Assembly: GCA_036733985.1 (NCBI GenBank)
Contig: DAIMZM010000071.1
Coordinates: 1 to 13,006 of the forward strand
Direction: 5' to 3'
DNA from: DAIMZM01 sp036733985
GTDB lineage: Bacteria; Bacillota; Dehalobacteriia; UBA4068
DNA length: 13,006 bases
Part shown: one piece after another, positions 1 through 7,564 of the stretch
Numbering within the stretch: the first letter of the stretch is position 1
Layout of the letters: every line of letters starts with the position of its first letter
Made by a program: the position numbers and the translations under genes
Notes under the pieces: generated by a model
Seen by the model: the letters and a program-made list of their open reading frames with translations, nothing else
Told to the model about the DNA's origin: nothing
Databases searched by the model: none

Positions 1-282
1 GCCGGTGCCGAAGCGCTGGTTCAAATCCCGGGCAATGGCGGCCCGGGTATCGTCCCGGCCGGCCGCGGACGTATAACCGTGCACCGCCTGGGCAGGCTGC
101 GCCAGCACCAGCCGGGCCAGCGTATGGTTGAAGGCGTCCGGCGTGGGAATGCTGGGATTGCCGATGCTGAAATCAAAAACCCGGTCTTCCCCCAGCAGCG
201 CCGCCTTTTGCCTGCCATAAGCGAATAATTCCCGGATCGCCGAGGGCTGAGCCCCCAGGGCGTACATTTTTTGCGATACCAT
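1..282 (-). CDS. PLP-dependent aminotransferase, N-terminal part (cut by window edge)
   Basis: Only the first 94 codons are in the window; the frame runs open through base 1. The product begins MVSQKMYALG and contains FDFSIGNPSIPTPDAFN (about residues 47-63) followed by VHGYTSAAGRDDTRAAIA. This is the typical N-terminal arm and small-domain start of class I/II fold-type I aminotransferases (aspartate aminotransferase-like), where the IGNP and GY-T elements help form the substrate and cofactor pocket. The PLP-binding lysine would lie outside the window, so activity and substrate cannot be judged. The start is the ATG at 282-280, preceded by GGGGAGG (bases 296-290 on the minus strand) with a 7-base gap. 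The gene diverges from the regulator gene at 553. I see no convincing sigma-A promoter in its upstream region. Confidence 0.8.
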   Translation of the reverse strand, partial: MVSQKMYALGAQPSAIRELFAYGRQKAALLGEDRVFDFSIGNPSIPTPDAFNHTLARLVLAQPAQAVHGYTSAAGRDDTRAAIARDLNQRFGTG

Positions 283-456
283 CTGATAACCTCCCCACGG
301 ATAAAAGCCTTAGTCTTGATATATTCACCCTTGCCGCCCCGACCCCTGCCGGACAGCTGAAAATAACCGGAGAAAACCGGCGGAGAAGGCGCTTTGCCTG
401 GCCGCCCCTGGCCGGAAAGCGCTGTTTTCCGCAAAAAACAATATTTGCCGGAACAT

Positions 457-485
457 TTGCTTATCCCGGATTTAAGTGCTATAAT
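457..485 (+). promoter_or_regulatory. sigma-A-type promoter of the GntR/RCK_C regulator gene
   Basis: TTGCTT (457-462), a 17-base spacer and a perfect TATAAT (480-485) predict transcription from about base 492 and a leader of about 60 bases. The rest of the 283-552 gap holds short GC-rich inverted repeats (CCGG elements near 367-380) but no gene that I can see. Confidence 0.7.
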
Positions 486-552
486 CTTGGTGCTTGGGTG
501 GCGCGGCTTGTCCGGGCCGCCCGCTAATAACGCCGGCAGGTGATAAAATAAG

Positions 553-1206
553 ATGATCGCGCCAGGACAGATTACCATTGCCAGATATCTGAAAATCGCC
601 GTGGACATTGCCGCCAGAATCGTTTCCGGCGACCTGAACGAAGGCGAAAGGCTCAAGGGCCGCTCGGTTCTTTCCACAGAATATAATGTGTCGCCGGAAA
701 CCATCCGCCGGGCCATCTCCCTCCTTTCCGACAGCCTGGTGGTGGAGGTGAACGTGGGCACAGGCATCACGGTTCTCTCCCGGGAAAAGGCGGTGCAATT
801 CGTCAAAGGCTTCAAGGACGACGAGAGCCTGGCTGAGCTGAATCAAAGCCTTTCCCAGCTCTTCGAAAAGCGGCGTCTGCTGGACGAGGAGATTTCCGCC
901 ACCACCCGCAGCATTATCGATATGTATAAATATATGCGCTCGGATCTGATCACCCCGGTGGAGATCATTCTGCCCGCGGATTCCCATATGGTGGGCAAAA
1001 GCATCGGCAATTTGCAAGTTTGGCATAATACCGGCGCCACCATCATCGGCATCATCCGGGGGAACACCGTGATCATCTCCCCCGGCCCTTACTACGAATT
1101 CGCCCCTCATGACAGCGTGCTGATCGTGGGGGATGAAAATGTGATCGAGCGCTTCAATATCTACATGCGCCGGGACCGGCAAAACAAACCAAAAATAGAG
1201 CAATAA
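553..1206 (+). CDS. GntR-type HTH regulator with RCK_C (TrkA_C) ligand domain, BusR-like
   Basis: The 217-residue product has a GntR-type winged helix-turn-helix at about residues 8-76 (the stretch LSTEYNVSPETIRRAISLL is the recognition-helix region, and VNVGTGITV is the wing). A charged helical, probably coiled-coil linker covers about 88-128, and an RCK_C domain covers about 135-205 (GKSIGNLQV, GATIIGIIRG, HDSVLIVGD). This is the architecture of BusR of lactococci and streptococci, a repressor of glycine-betaine uptake whose RCK_C domain binds c-di-AMP. RCK_C domains of potassium transporters bind the same ligand. Its role here is inferred to be a cytoplasmic repressor tuned by c-di-AMP. 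AGGTGA (538-543) precedes the ATG. The gene is monocistronic, between its own promoter and a terminator, and no betaine or potassium transport gene lies beside it, so its targets are unknown. Domain calls are firm; the ligand is inference. Confidence 0.82.
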   Translation: MIAPGQITIARYLKIAVDIAARIVSGDLNEGERLKGRSVLSTEYNVSPETIRRAISLLSDSLVVEVNVGTGITVLSREKAVQFVKGFKDDESLAELNQSLSQLFEKRRLLDEEISATTRSIIDMYKYMRSDLITPVEIILPADSHMVGKSIGNLQVWHNTGATIIGIIRGNTVIISPGPYYEFAPHDSVLIVGDENVIERFNIYMRRDRQNKPKIEQ

Positions 1207-1215
1207 ACCCTGCTT

Positions 1216-1252
1216 AAAAGCCTGCCCGCTCAATTCCGGGCAGGCTTTTTTT
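1216..1252 (+). terminator. rho-independent terminator after the regulator gene
   Basis: The 9-base perfect stem GCCTGCCCG (1220-1228) / CGGGCAGGC (1237-1245) has an 8-base loop, is extended by A4/T4 pairs, and is followed by seven T. It lies 9 bases after the stop codon and separates the regulator from dapB. Confidence 0.9.
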
Positions 1253-1308
1253 CGCTATTTTTGCCAGACAAAGATATTGTTGGATTTCCATAAAATTTGC
1301 CATAACTC

Positions 1309-1347
1309 TTGACATATGGTCTTGTCCTATGTTAGCATAAGAACAAG
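1309..1347 (+). promoter_or_regulatory. dapB promoter with overlapping inverted repeat
   Basis: A perfect -35 TTGACA (1309-1314) is followed after 18 bases by a weak -10 TAGCAT (1333-1338). An interrupted inverted repeat, CTTGTCCTATG (1321-1331) and CATAAGAACAAG (1336-1347), covers the spacer, -10 and start region: outer CTTGT/ACAAG and inner TATG/CATA pair, with a 2-versus-3-base mismatch between. A weak -10 under an inverted repeat fits a regulated promoter, but the regulator is not identifiable from sequence. Confidence 0.5.
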
Positions 1348-1369
1348 CAACTCATGCATTTACAATAAG

Positions 1370-1393
1370 TTGTCTGCCAGGCCTGGCGGACAA
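1370..1393. repeat. 24-base near-perfect palindrome in the dapB leader
   Basis: TTGTCTGCCAGG is followed directly by CCTGGCGGACAA, giving 11 of 12 complementary positions and no central gap. It lies between the inferred transcription start and the ribosome binding site. It could be a DNA operator (a TTGTC...GACAA frame suits dimeric regulators) or an RNA hairpin. No T tract follows, so it is not a terminator. Confidence 0.55.
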
Positions 1394-1401
1394 AGGCAGT
1401 A

Positions 1402-1424
1402 AATGGCTGCTGGTACCGGCCATT
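1402..1424 (+). promoter_or_regulatory. stem-loop just upstream of the dapB ribosome binding site
   Basis: AATGGCTG (1402-1409) pairs with CGGCCATT (1417-1424; one G-T wobble) around a 7-base loop. It ends 5 bases before GGGAGG (1430-1435). It may affect translation initiation; function is inferred from position only. Confidence 0.35.
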
Positions 1425-1440
1425 AGAAAGGGAGGATCAA

Positions 1441-2253
1441 ATGATAAAAGTTTGCGTATCAGGACTGGGCCGGGCAGGGAGCCAAATCGCCAAATACCTG
1501 CTGGAAAGGGACGACGCGAAAATGATTGCCGCCTGTTGCGGGCCGGATAGCGCCAAGCGGGGCCGGGATCTGGGTGAAGTCCTGAATTACCGGAACACCG
1601 GTATCATCGTGGACACGGTGGAAGAGATGAAGCCCTATCTGTGCGGCAGCCTGCCGGATGTGGCCATTGATTTTTCCACGCCCTGGGCGGCGCTGAAAAA
1701 TGCCGAGCTTTTCGCCAAAATGAAGGTGAATATCGTCATGGGCACCACCGGGTTTTCCCAGGAAGAGGAAGCTTACCTCTATTCAATCGTCAAAAAGCAT
1801 AAAATCGGCCTGATTTACGCCCCCAATATCACCATGGGCGTGAATGTGATGATGCTCCTGACGGAGCTGGCCACCAAGCTGCTGGCCAATTACGATGCGG
1901 AAATCATTGAAATGCATCATAAAAAGAAAAAAGATATCCCCTCCGGCACTGCCAAAAAAATCAGCGACGTGATCGCGGGCGGCCTGGAGCCGGGCGCCCG
2001 GGAAACGCCCATTACCTCGGTGCGGGCCGGCGGCATCATCGGCTATCACAAAGTGATTTTAGCCGGCGAGCATGACAAAATCGAGATCATCCACGAATCC
2101 ATATCCAGGGACGCCTTCGCGGAAGGCGCGCTGCAGGCGGCTAAATTCATCCACAATAAAATCGGCGTCTATCAAATGCGGGATATGTTCCACTTTGATG
2201 ATATTTTGGCTGATTATTATACGGATGACGGAAGATTTGCTTCCAATAGCTAA
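1441..2253 (+). CDS. dapB: 4-hydroxy-tetrahydrodipicolinate reductase (DapB family)
   Basis: The 270-residue product belongs to the DapB family, which reduces hydroxy-tetrahydrodipicolinate to tetrahydrodipicolinate with NAD(P)H in cytoplasmic lysine and diaminopimelate synthesis. The hallmark E-M-H-H-K-K-K-K-D-I-P-S-G-T-A lies at residues 157-171. His159 and Lys163 fall where the catalytic residues of the E. coli enzyme lie, and the SGT loop binds substrate. Also present are DFST (77-80), GTTG (101-104), the APNITMGVN stretch (127-135) and a C-terminal SVRAGGIIGYHKV segment. The nucleotide loop reads GLGRAG (8-13) rather than the usual GxxGRMG, so it is a somewhat divergent member. Length is normal. 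The start has GGGAGG five bases upstream. No other lysine gene adjoins it. The link to spores (diaminopimelate for peptidoglycan, dipicolinate from the same branch) is suggestive only. Confidence 0.87.
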   Translation: MIKVCVSGLGRAGSQIAKYLLERDDAKMIAACCGPDSAKRGRDLGEVLNYRNTGIIVDTVEEMKPYLCGSLPDVAIDFSTPWAALKNAELFAKMKVNIVMGTTGFSQEEEAYLYSIVKKHKIGLIYAPNITMGVNVMMLLTELATKLLANYDAEIIEMHHKKKKDIPSGTAKKISDVIAGGLEPGARETPITSVRAGGIIGYHKVILAGEHDKIEIIHESISRDAFAEGALQAAKFIHNKIGVYQMRDMFHFDDILADYYTDDGRFASNS

Positions 2254-2373
2254 CAACTAGCCGGCAGCCGCTGCCGCTGATCTCCTCCAGCTGAAAACCG
2301 TATGCGAACGCTGCGGACAGCCGCCCCTGCCGCCAGGGGCAGGCTCCGTGAAAGATATGCCGCACAGCAAGCT

Positions 2374-2408
2374 AAAAAGCCCGGCCGGGTCATCCGGCCG
2401 GGCTTTTG
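2374..2408. terminator. bidirectional rho-independent terminator between dapB and the csp operon
   Basis: A perfect 14-base stem, AAAAGCCCGGCCGG (2375-2388) / CCGGCCGGGCTTTT (2394-2407), encloses a 5-base loop. A runs on one side and T runs on the other let it end plus-strand transcription from dapB and minus-strand transcription from the subtilase operon, whose last stop codon is 27 bases away. A second small hairpin, GCCCCTG/CAGGGGC (2323-2340), lies in the same gap. I see no gene in 2254-2434. Confidence 0.9.
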
Positions 2409-2434
2409 TGGCGGGCAGGAGGTAAAGGGCGGGG

Positions 2435-4093
2435 CTACATACCGGCCAGGGTTGCCTCCAGATTCAGCAAGCCGTAGCCCCAGAGGTAATTGGGGTAATC
2501 CACCCCCGGCGGCCTGGTGGCATGGCGGATCAGCAGGGCCCTGATCTGTTCCGTATTCAGGGGGCCGTACTTTTGGCTCAGGCCCTTTTCCATCAGGATG
2601 GCGCAGGAGCCGGCCAGGATCGCCGCCGCCGCGCCGGTGCCGGTCATCCGGCCAAAGCCGCCGGGAAAAATCCCGGTGATATCCACCCCCGGGGCAGCCA
2701 GATCCGGCAGCATTTTATTGGTGCGGCTGGGCCCCCAGGACGAGGTGACGCAGAGCAGGTCCTCAAAGGTATTGTAAGCCCCGCAGGTGATCAGGCTCTG
2801 GCTGGTGCCGGGAATGGTGATGGTATAATTCCGGTCCGGGCTGGTAAAGGATACGGCCGGCGAAACAAAGCCAACGATGGGCAGCCAGATATGGAAGCCG
2901 CCATGGTAGATCTTATCCCCATGAATACGGATACGCCACAGGCCGCCGCAGGGAGTCAGGATCCGGATCACCGTATTTTGGCAGCCGCTGCCGAAAACCG
3001 GATAATGGTATTCCACCTGCACATGGCAATGGTCGTTCAGCAGGTTCCGATAATGCTGGGTACCCGGCCGTAAAGCCACCCCCTCCACAACGGAGCCGGA
3101 GGGGGAAACCAAGGAGACCCGCAGCTGATCCGGCGCATTATTCCACATGGTCATATAAATATCGCTTTGCCCCTCCCCCACCTCCAGGACCACCTCCTGA
3201 ACGCCGCCTTCCGCCGGGATCTGGCCGAAATAATGGCGGCGGGCCAGGCTTTCATTCCCCCCGGCGACGCAGATGCAGACCCCCTTGATCTTGCTGACTT
3301 CGCCCAGGTATTGCTCAAGCAGCGTATTCCCGTCATGGCCGCCGTAATTGCTGCCCAGGCCCAGGCAGATGGCCACGGGCCGCCCCAGCTCCATCGCTCT
3401 TCTGACAATATACTCCACCCCCAGGATCACATCCGTGCTGGAAAAGGCGTTCTCCTGGGATTGGGGCACCAGGTATTTTTTAAGATAATAAGGGTGGGCT
3501 TTTCGCAGCTTTACCACCAGCAGGTCAGCTTCCGGGGCCACGCCCGCGAAATTCTGCTGCTTGCCGCCGGCTGCCACGGAGGCCAGAAAAGTGCCGTGGG
3601 CCGCGTCGTCGAAAGAGGGGACGGTGGCATAAGGGTTAGGGCTTTGCAGGGCCTCATTGATCATGGTCTGGTTGAATTCAGTGCCAATGCCGAAGCCATA
3701 GGGGCCGCTGCCTGCCACGGTTTGGTCATAAATGCCCAGGATCCTGCTGCGTCCGTCCCGGCGCCGGAAAATGCTGTTGGTATACTCAATGCCCGTATCC
3801 ACAAAGCCCAGGATAATGCCTTTGCCGGCCAGGGGCGTCTGATTATAGCTCTGGGTATAGCCGGTGAATTCCAGGCAGCCCAGATCCACCAGCCCCAAAA
3901 CCTCCGCATGGCTGGCGACAAAGGTTCTGCCCACATAGTTATTCAGCAGGGGCATATCCTCCACCCGGGTATAGACGATATGGAAACCTCCGGTCAAAGT
4001 AGGGGAAATATTGATCTCCACCTGGTCCTGCAGGCCGTCGGGCAATTGCGCGCCGCGGCTGGCGATGAAATCCACAGAAACGCTTTTATCCAT
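2435..4093 (-). CDS. Csp-type S8 subtilase, predicted pseudoprotease (catalytic Ser replaced by Gly); CspC-like
   Basis: The 552-residue product shares its whole layout with the two upstream paralogues: prodomain-like N-terminus (about 1-90), subtilase core, an inserted beta-rich (jellyroll-like) segment at about 288-410, then the rest of the core. Asp99 (FVDTGIEY), His166 (AAHGTFLAS) and oxyanion Asn280 (AGGNES) are in place. The serine motif reads G-T-G-A-A-A-A-I, so Gly487 (codon GGC, bases 2635-2633) stands where catalytic Ser belongs. The frame is intact and full length, and the rest of the fold is conserved. That argues for a maintained pseudoprotease, not a decaying gene. In Clostridioides difficile the pseudoprotease CspC also has Gly at this place and acts in germinant signalling. 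There is no signal peptide, as expected for a protein packed into the spore. The start is the ATG at 4093, with AGAGGG upstream, 63 bases after the preceding gene. The CspC-like role is inference from fold, residue and gene order. Confidence 0.85.
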   Translation of the reverse strand: MDKSVSVDFIASRGAQLPDGLQDQVEINISPTLTGGFHIVYTRVEDMPLLNNYVGRTFVASHAEVLGLVDLGCLEFTGYTQSYNQTPLAGKGIILGFVDTGIEYTNSIFRRRDGRSRILGIYDQTVAGSGPYGFGIGTEFNQTMINEALQSPNPYATVPSFDDAAHGTFLASVAAGGKQQNFAGVAPEADLLVVKLRKAHPYYLKKYLVPQSQENAFSSTDVILGVEYIVRRAMELGRPVAICLGLGSNYGGHDGNTLLEQYLGEVSKIKGVCICVAGGNESLARRHYFGQIPAEGGVQEVVLEVGEGQSDIYMTMWNNAPDQLRVSLVSPSGSVVEGVALRPGTQHYRNLLNDHCHVQVEYHYPVFGSGCQNTVIRILTPCGGLWRIRIHGDKIYHGGFHIWLPIVGFVSPAVSFTSPDRNYTITIPGTSQSLITCGAYNTFEDLLCVTSSWGPSRTNKMLPDLAAPGVDITGIFPGGFGRMTGTGAAAAILAGSCAILMEKGLSQKYGPLNTEQIRALLIRHATRPPGVDYPNYLWGYGLLNLEATLAGM

Positions 4094-4156
4094 TGTCTTG
4101 GCCCTCTTTAGATTCTGAATGACGACGGGTCTCCCGCCTTGGACCGGCCGGCTGGG

Positions 4157-5860
4157 CTAGCGCAAGGCCTCGAAGGAGGCATAAAGATTCAGTATGCCGT
4201 ATCCCCACTGCTCATTGGGATAGACCACATCCGGGAAGCGGGTGGCGCCCCGGATCAGATAGGCCCGGATCTGGCAGGTACACATGGCCTGATACCGCTC
4301 CTCCACCACGCCCCATTGGAGGAACAGGGCGCCGGCCCCTGTGGTGATGGCCGTGCCCACGCTGGTACCGGTCATGGTGCCAAAGCCGGTTCTGGGGAAA
4401 GCGCCCCGCACATTAACGGAAGGCGCCACCAGATCCGGTCCCAGGATATCCAGGCGGGAGGGGCCCCAGGAGGAATTTTCGTAGAGGCTGTTGGTCAGGC
4501 TATTGTAGCCCCCCACCGTTATGGCCTGCAGCGTAGTGCCCGGCACCAGCAAGGTATAGTAAGGATCCGGCTCCAGGAATTCCACAGTGGGCGAAACAAA
4601 GCCCCGGATGGGCAGGTACATATGGAACCTGCCCTGGAGGATGATTTCGCCATAGAGGTTAATGCTCCAAATGCCTTCGGTGGCTTTGAGGATTTTGATC
4701 ACCGTATTCTGGGCGCCCAGGCCCCGGGTGGGGAAAAAGTATTCGATAATGACGATAGACTGCTCCAGGATCAGCCTGGTTTCCAAGCGTCCCAGATCCG
4801 CGGCTGGGAATCTTTCGATCACCTCCCCGGTTGGCGACGTAACGGATACCGAGACCCGGTCCGCCGCGGTATTCCAGATGCTGACATAAATATCCCCCGC
4901 GTTCTCCCCCACCCGTAGCTCCACCCGGTTGGGCTGATTGATATTGCGTATGGTCCCGGAATAATGATGCCTGGCGTTTACCTCGTTTCCGGCGGCCACG
5001 GAAACGCAAAAGCCGGGCAGGGTGCTGACCCGGTTAATATACTGCTCAAAGATGGAGAGGTTGTCGTGGCCGCCGAAATTGGTGCCCAGGCCGATGCAAA
5101 TCGAGGCCGGCCTGCCCAATTCCTGGGCCTTCCGCAGGATATATTCGATACCCACCATCACGGAAGTGGATTCAAAGGCGTACTCCTGATCCGGCGGCAC
5201 CAAATATTGCCGCAGATAAAAGGGACGGGCCTTCTTCAGCTTCACCACCAGCAGTTCCGCGTCCGGAGCCGCGCCGATAAAATCCCCCTCCCGCCGGCCC
5301 GCGGCCAGGGAGGCCAGGAAGGTGCCGTGGCCGGATTCATCCACCTCGCCCACGACGGACAGGGGGTCGTCGGATTGCAGAGCCTGGTTGATCTGCTCCC
5401 GGCTGAATTCAGTGCCGATGATAAAATCATAAGGCGGTGTGCCCTGAATGGTCATATCAAAGATGCTGACGATTTTCGTGCTGCCGTCCTCGTAGCGGAA
5501 CACGTTATTGGTATAATCAATGCCCGTATCCACAATGCCCACCAGCACGCCGGAGCCGGTCAGGTTGAGGAAGGGCTGCTGCTGCACCTGGGTGATGCCG
5601 GCGGACTGCATGGCCCGCTCATCCAGCAGGCCCAGGACGCCGGATTGGGTAAACATGAAGAAGGTGCCCAAATCATCGATGAGGGTGGGGATATTGGCTT
5701 CGTCGGTATAGAAGATCAGGTAGCCCCCGTCCAGGGTAATGCTTGGCACCACATAGGGATTATCGGCGATATAGTGCATAAAGGGCTCGCTATAGGGCAC
5801 GACAAAATCCACTGTGGTGGGGGATGTAAAAAACTCCAGAGGCGGTATTTCAACACCCAT
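4157..5860 (-). CDS. Csp-type S8 family subtilase, catalytic triad present
   Basis: The 567-residue product is the middle gene of the three-subtilase operon. Prodomain-like residues are about 1-100. The core carries Asp111 (GIVDTGIDY), His178 (SGHGTFLAS), Asn292 (AAGNEV) and Ser500 in G-T-S-V-G-T-A-I. A beta-rich insertion at about 298-420 matches the jellyroll insert of clostridial Csp proteases. All triad residues are present, but the motif after Ser lacks the proline of the usual GTSxAxP, so its activity is less certain than that of the first gene. It lacks a signal peptide or membrane segment. Csp proteases convert the SleC proenzyme to active enzyme during spore germination, and the sleC-like gene lies just beyond this operon. 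The start is the ATG at 5860 with GGGAGG upstream, 30 bases after the previous stop, implying co-transcription. It is closer in sequence to the third gene (shared KYLVP/QYLVP, SSWGPSR and FGxMTGT blocks) than to the first. Confidence 0.87.
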   Translation of the reverse strand: MGVEIPPLEFFTSPTTVDFVVPYSEPFMHYIADNPYVVPSITLDGGYLIFYTDEANIPTLIDDLGTFFMFTQSGVLGLLDERAMQSAGITQVQQQPFLNLTGSGVLVGIVDTGIDYTNNVFRYEDGSTKIVSIFDMTIQGTPPYDFIIGTEFSREQINQALQSDDPLSVVGEVDESGHGTFLASLAAGRREGDFIGAAPDAELLVVKLKKARPFYLRQYLVPPDQEYAFESTSVMVGIEYILRKAQELGRPASICIGLGTNFGGHDNLSIFEQYINRVSTLPGFCVSVAAGNEVNARHHYSGTIRNINQPNRVELRVGENAGDIYVSIWNTAADRVSVSVTSPTGEVIERFPAADLGRLETRLILEQSIVIIEYFFPTRGLGAQNTVIKILKATEGIWSINLYGEIILQGRFHMYLPIRGFVSPTVEFLEPDPYYTLLVPGTTLQAITVGGYNSLTNSLYENSSWGPSRLDILGPDLVAPSVNVRGAFPRTGFGTMTGTSVGTAITTGAGALFLQWGVVEERYQAMCTCQIRAYLIRGATRFPDVVYPNEQWGYGILNLYASFEALR

Positions 5861-5890
5861 AAATTTTCCTCCCGCTTGCGCATTTGCACT

Positions 5891-7564
5891 TTAAATCAGA
5901 TAGGTCATGGTCTGCGCCAGGCACAGGGCGCCGTAGCCCCATTCACGGTTGGGATACCTGATGCCCGGGGAGCGACGGGCCCCCTTTTGCAGCACCGCTT
6001 TCACTTTCTGGCCATACAGGAAAGGATCGTTGCCCCGGACAATTCCCCATTCCATCAGCAAAGCGGCGGAACCGGTCACAAAAGGCGCGGCAATGCTGGT
6101 GCCGCTGAAGGTATCGTAGCCGCCGCCGGGACGGGTGGTGATGATCGCCACCGCCGGCGCCACCAGATCCGGCTTTACATAAACAATGGAGCGGGTATAG
6201 CCCCTGCCGGTAAAATCGGTGATGGCATTGATATGGGAATTGTAACCGCCCACAGCGATCACATTATTGGCTGTGGCCGGCAAGGTGATGGTGGTATTGA
6301 GATCCGGCCGCAGGAAAGCGGTTTCCGTGGAAACCTGTTCCGTCACGGGCAGCCAGATATCAAAAACCCCGTCCACCACCTGGGAAGCATAGATATTCAG
6401 CATCCACAGGCCTTGGGTGACGGTTCCGTTACCGCTGCGGAACTGGAAAAAAACCTCCTGGGCCTCATTGTATTCAGTGGGCTGGCCGTAAAATACCGTG
6501 ATATCCGCCCCATCCAGGGTGAAAGAGACGACTTGATCCTCAGGACTGATCCGGCCGCTGCTTTGTTCGGCCGGGGAAATCAGCTCAAAATAAAAGGTAT
6601 CCACATAATTTTTCCATAAGGTCAGATAGAGCTCGTTTATCTGCCCGCCGATAATAAACTGCACCGTCAGCGTACCCCCTTCCGTGGCGACGCCCCGGTA
6701 ATGGTGCCCGGCAAAGCCCTCGTTTCCCGAAGCCACGGAAATCACGGTTTTCCAGCGGTTGGCCATATCGTCGATATAGGTTTCGAAGAGGGAGTTGCCG
6801 TCATGGGAACCGTCATTGGTGCCATAGCTGAGATTAATGGAGAGGGGCAGGTTCATCTCAGTGGCTTTTTCAATGCAATATTTGATGGCCCGCATCACTT
6901 CCGTGGTTCTGGCAAAGGATTCCCGCCCCCGCTGACCCAGGCGCACCACGATCAGGGTGGCTGCCGGCGCTACGCCTTCATTCATCCCCCGGCTGGCCCG
7001 GCCGTTGCCGGCGGCCACCCCGGCCACGGCTGTGCCATGGCCCAAGGTATCCAGCTGGGGAATGACGGCCAGGGGATCGCCGCTGGCCAGGGCGGCGTTC
7101 AGCTCTGCCGCCGTATATTCTACCCCGGCGCTGAAACCGGACGGGGGCGGCCCGCCAGGAGCGGTCTGATCCCAGAAATAGGCGATGCGGCTGGCGCCGT
7201 CGCTATGGCGGAAATCCGGATGGGTATAATCCACCCCGGAATCGATGATGCCCACGGCAGTGCCGGCGCCGGTCAGCCCCTGCCGGTCGTGAACCTGGGT
7301 GATGCAGGCGGCCAACAAAGCCTCGTTCAGCAGGAAGAACAGGCTCTTGGGCAGTTCAATGTATTCAATCTCGGTAAACGTCCGTAAAGCTTCCAGCTGG
7401 GCGGCATTCAGGGTCAGGATGGCATAGGAGGGCGTCAGCACCTCCGCGTCAATGTCCAGCTGCCCGGCGACGGCCAGGATATCGCCATGGTACTTGACGA
7501 TCACCTCAAAGAACTGTTCCTCAGGCGGTAAGGGAAAATCCGCAAAGGGAAAATTTGCACTCAT
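5891..7564 (-). CDS. Csp-type S8 family subtilase, intact catalytic triad
   Basis: The 557-residue product is the first gene of the operon. After a prodomain-like region (about 1-95, FFEVIVKYHGDILAV to LLAACITQ) the subtilase core shows Asp108 (GIIDSGVDYTHPDF), His176 (LGHGTAVAGVAAG), oxyanion Asn281 (ASGNEG) and Ser490 in the canonical G-T-S-I-A-A-P-F. A beta-rich insert lies at about 288-410. It has no signal peptide, consistent with Csp proteases that are deposited in the spore and process pro-SleC on germination. It is the best candidate for the catalytically working Csp here. I chose the ATG at 7564 because GGAAGGGGGG lies directly upstream; an upstream in-frame ATG at 7636 would add 24 residues that run back into the divergent gene and remove the RBS. 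In the best-known operons, gene order and naming of cspA/B/C vary, so I give no symbol. Confidence 0.88.
   Translation of the reverse strand: MSANFPFADFPLPPEEQFFEVIVKYHGDILAVAGQLDIDAEVLTPSYAILTLNAAQLEALRTFTEIEYIELPKSLFFLLNEALLAACITQVHDRQGLTGAGTAVGIIDSGVDYTHPDFRHSDGASRIAYFWDQTAPGGPPPSGFSAGVEYTAAELNAALASGDPLAVIPQLDTLGHGTAVAGVAAGNGRASRGMNEGVAPAATLIVVRLGQRGRESFARTTEVMRAIKYCIEKATEMNLPLSINLSYGTNDGSHDGNSLFETYIDDMANRWKTVISVASGNEGFAGHHYRGVATEGGTLTVQFIIGGQINELYLTLWKNYVDTFYFELISPAEQSSGRISPEDQVVSFTLDGADITVFYGQPTEYNEAQEVFFQFRSGNGTVTQGLWMLNIYASQVVDGVFDIWLPVTEQVSTETAFLRPDLNTTITLPATANNVIAVGGYNSHINAITDFTGRGYTRSIVYVKPDLVAPAVAIITTRPGGGYDTFSGTSIAAPFVTGSAALLMEWGIVRGNDPFLYGQKVKAVLQKGARRSPGIRYPNREWGYGALCLAQTMTYLI

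Noticed and set aside
472..1233. Minus-strand open frame of 253 codons over the regulator
   Set aside because: Antisense to a clear HTH/RCK_C gene; it also crosses that gene's promoter and terminator.
1401..1440. TGGTACCGG string in the dapB leader, considered as a T-box element
   Set aside because: The flanking bases do not fit the T-box consensus, the leader is only about 95 bases, and there is no terminator/antiterminator pair.
2302..2544. Plus-strand frame of 80 codons after dapB
   Set aside because: It runs through the bidirectional terminator and antisense into the third subtilase, with no motif.
3167..4111. Plus-strand open frame of 314 codons opposite the third subtilase
   Set aside because: Shadow of the minus-strand gene, with no domain and no ribosome binding site of note.
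4964..6619. Long open frame on the plus strand (551 codons) opposite the subtilases
   Set aside because: It is antisense to two well-conserved subtilase genes. Its product is low in complexity (Gly, His, Gln, Ala rich), has no recognisable domain and spans the boundary of two real genes: a by-product of GC-rich codon use.
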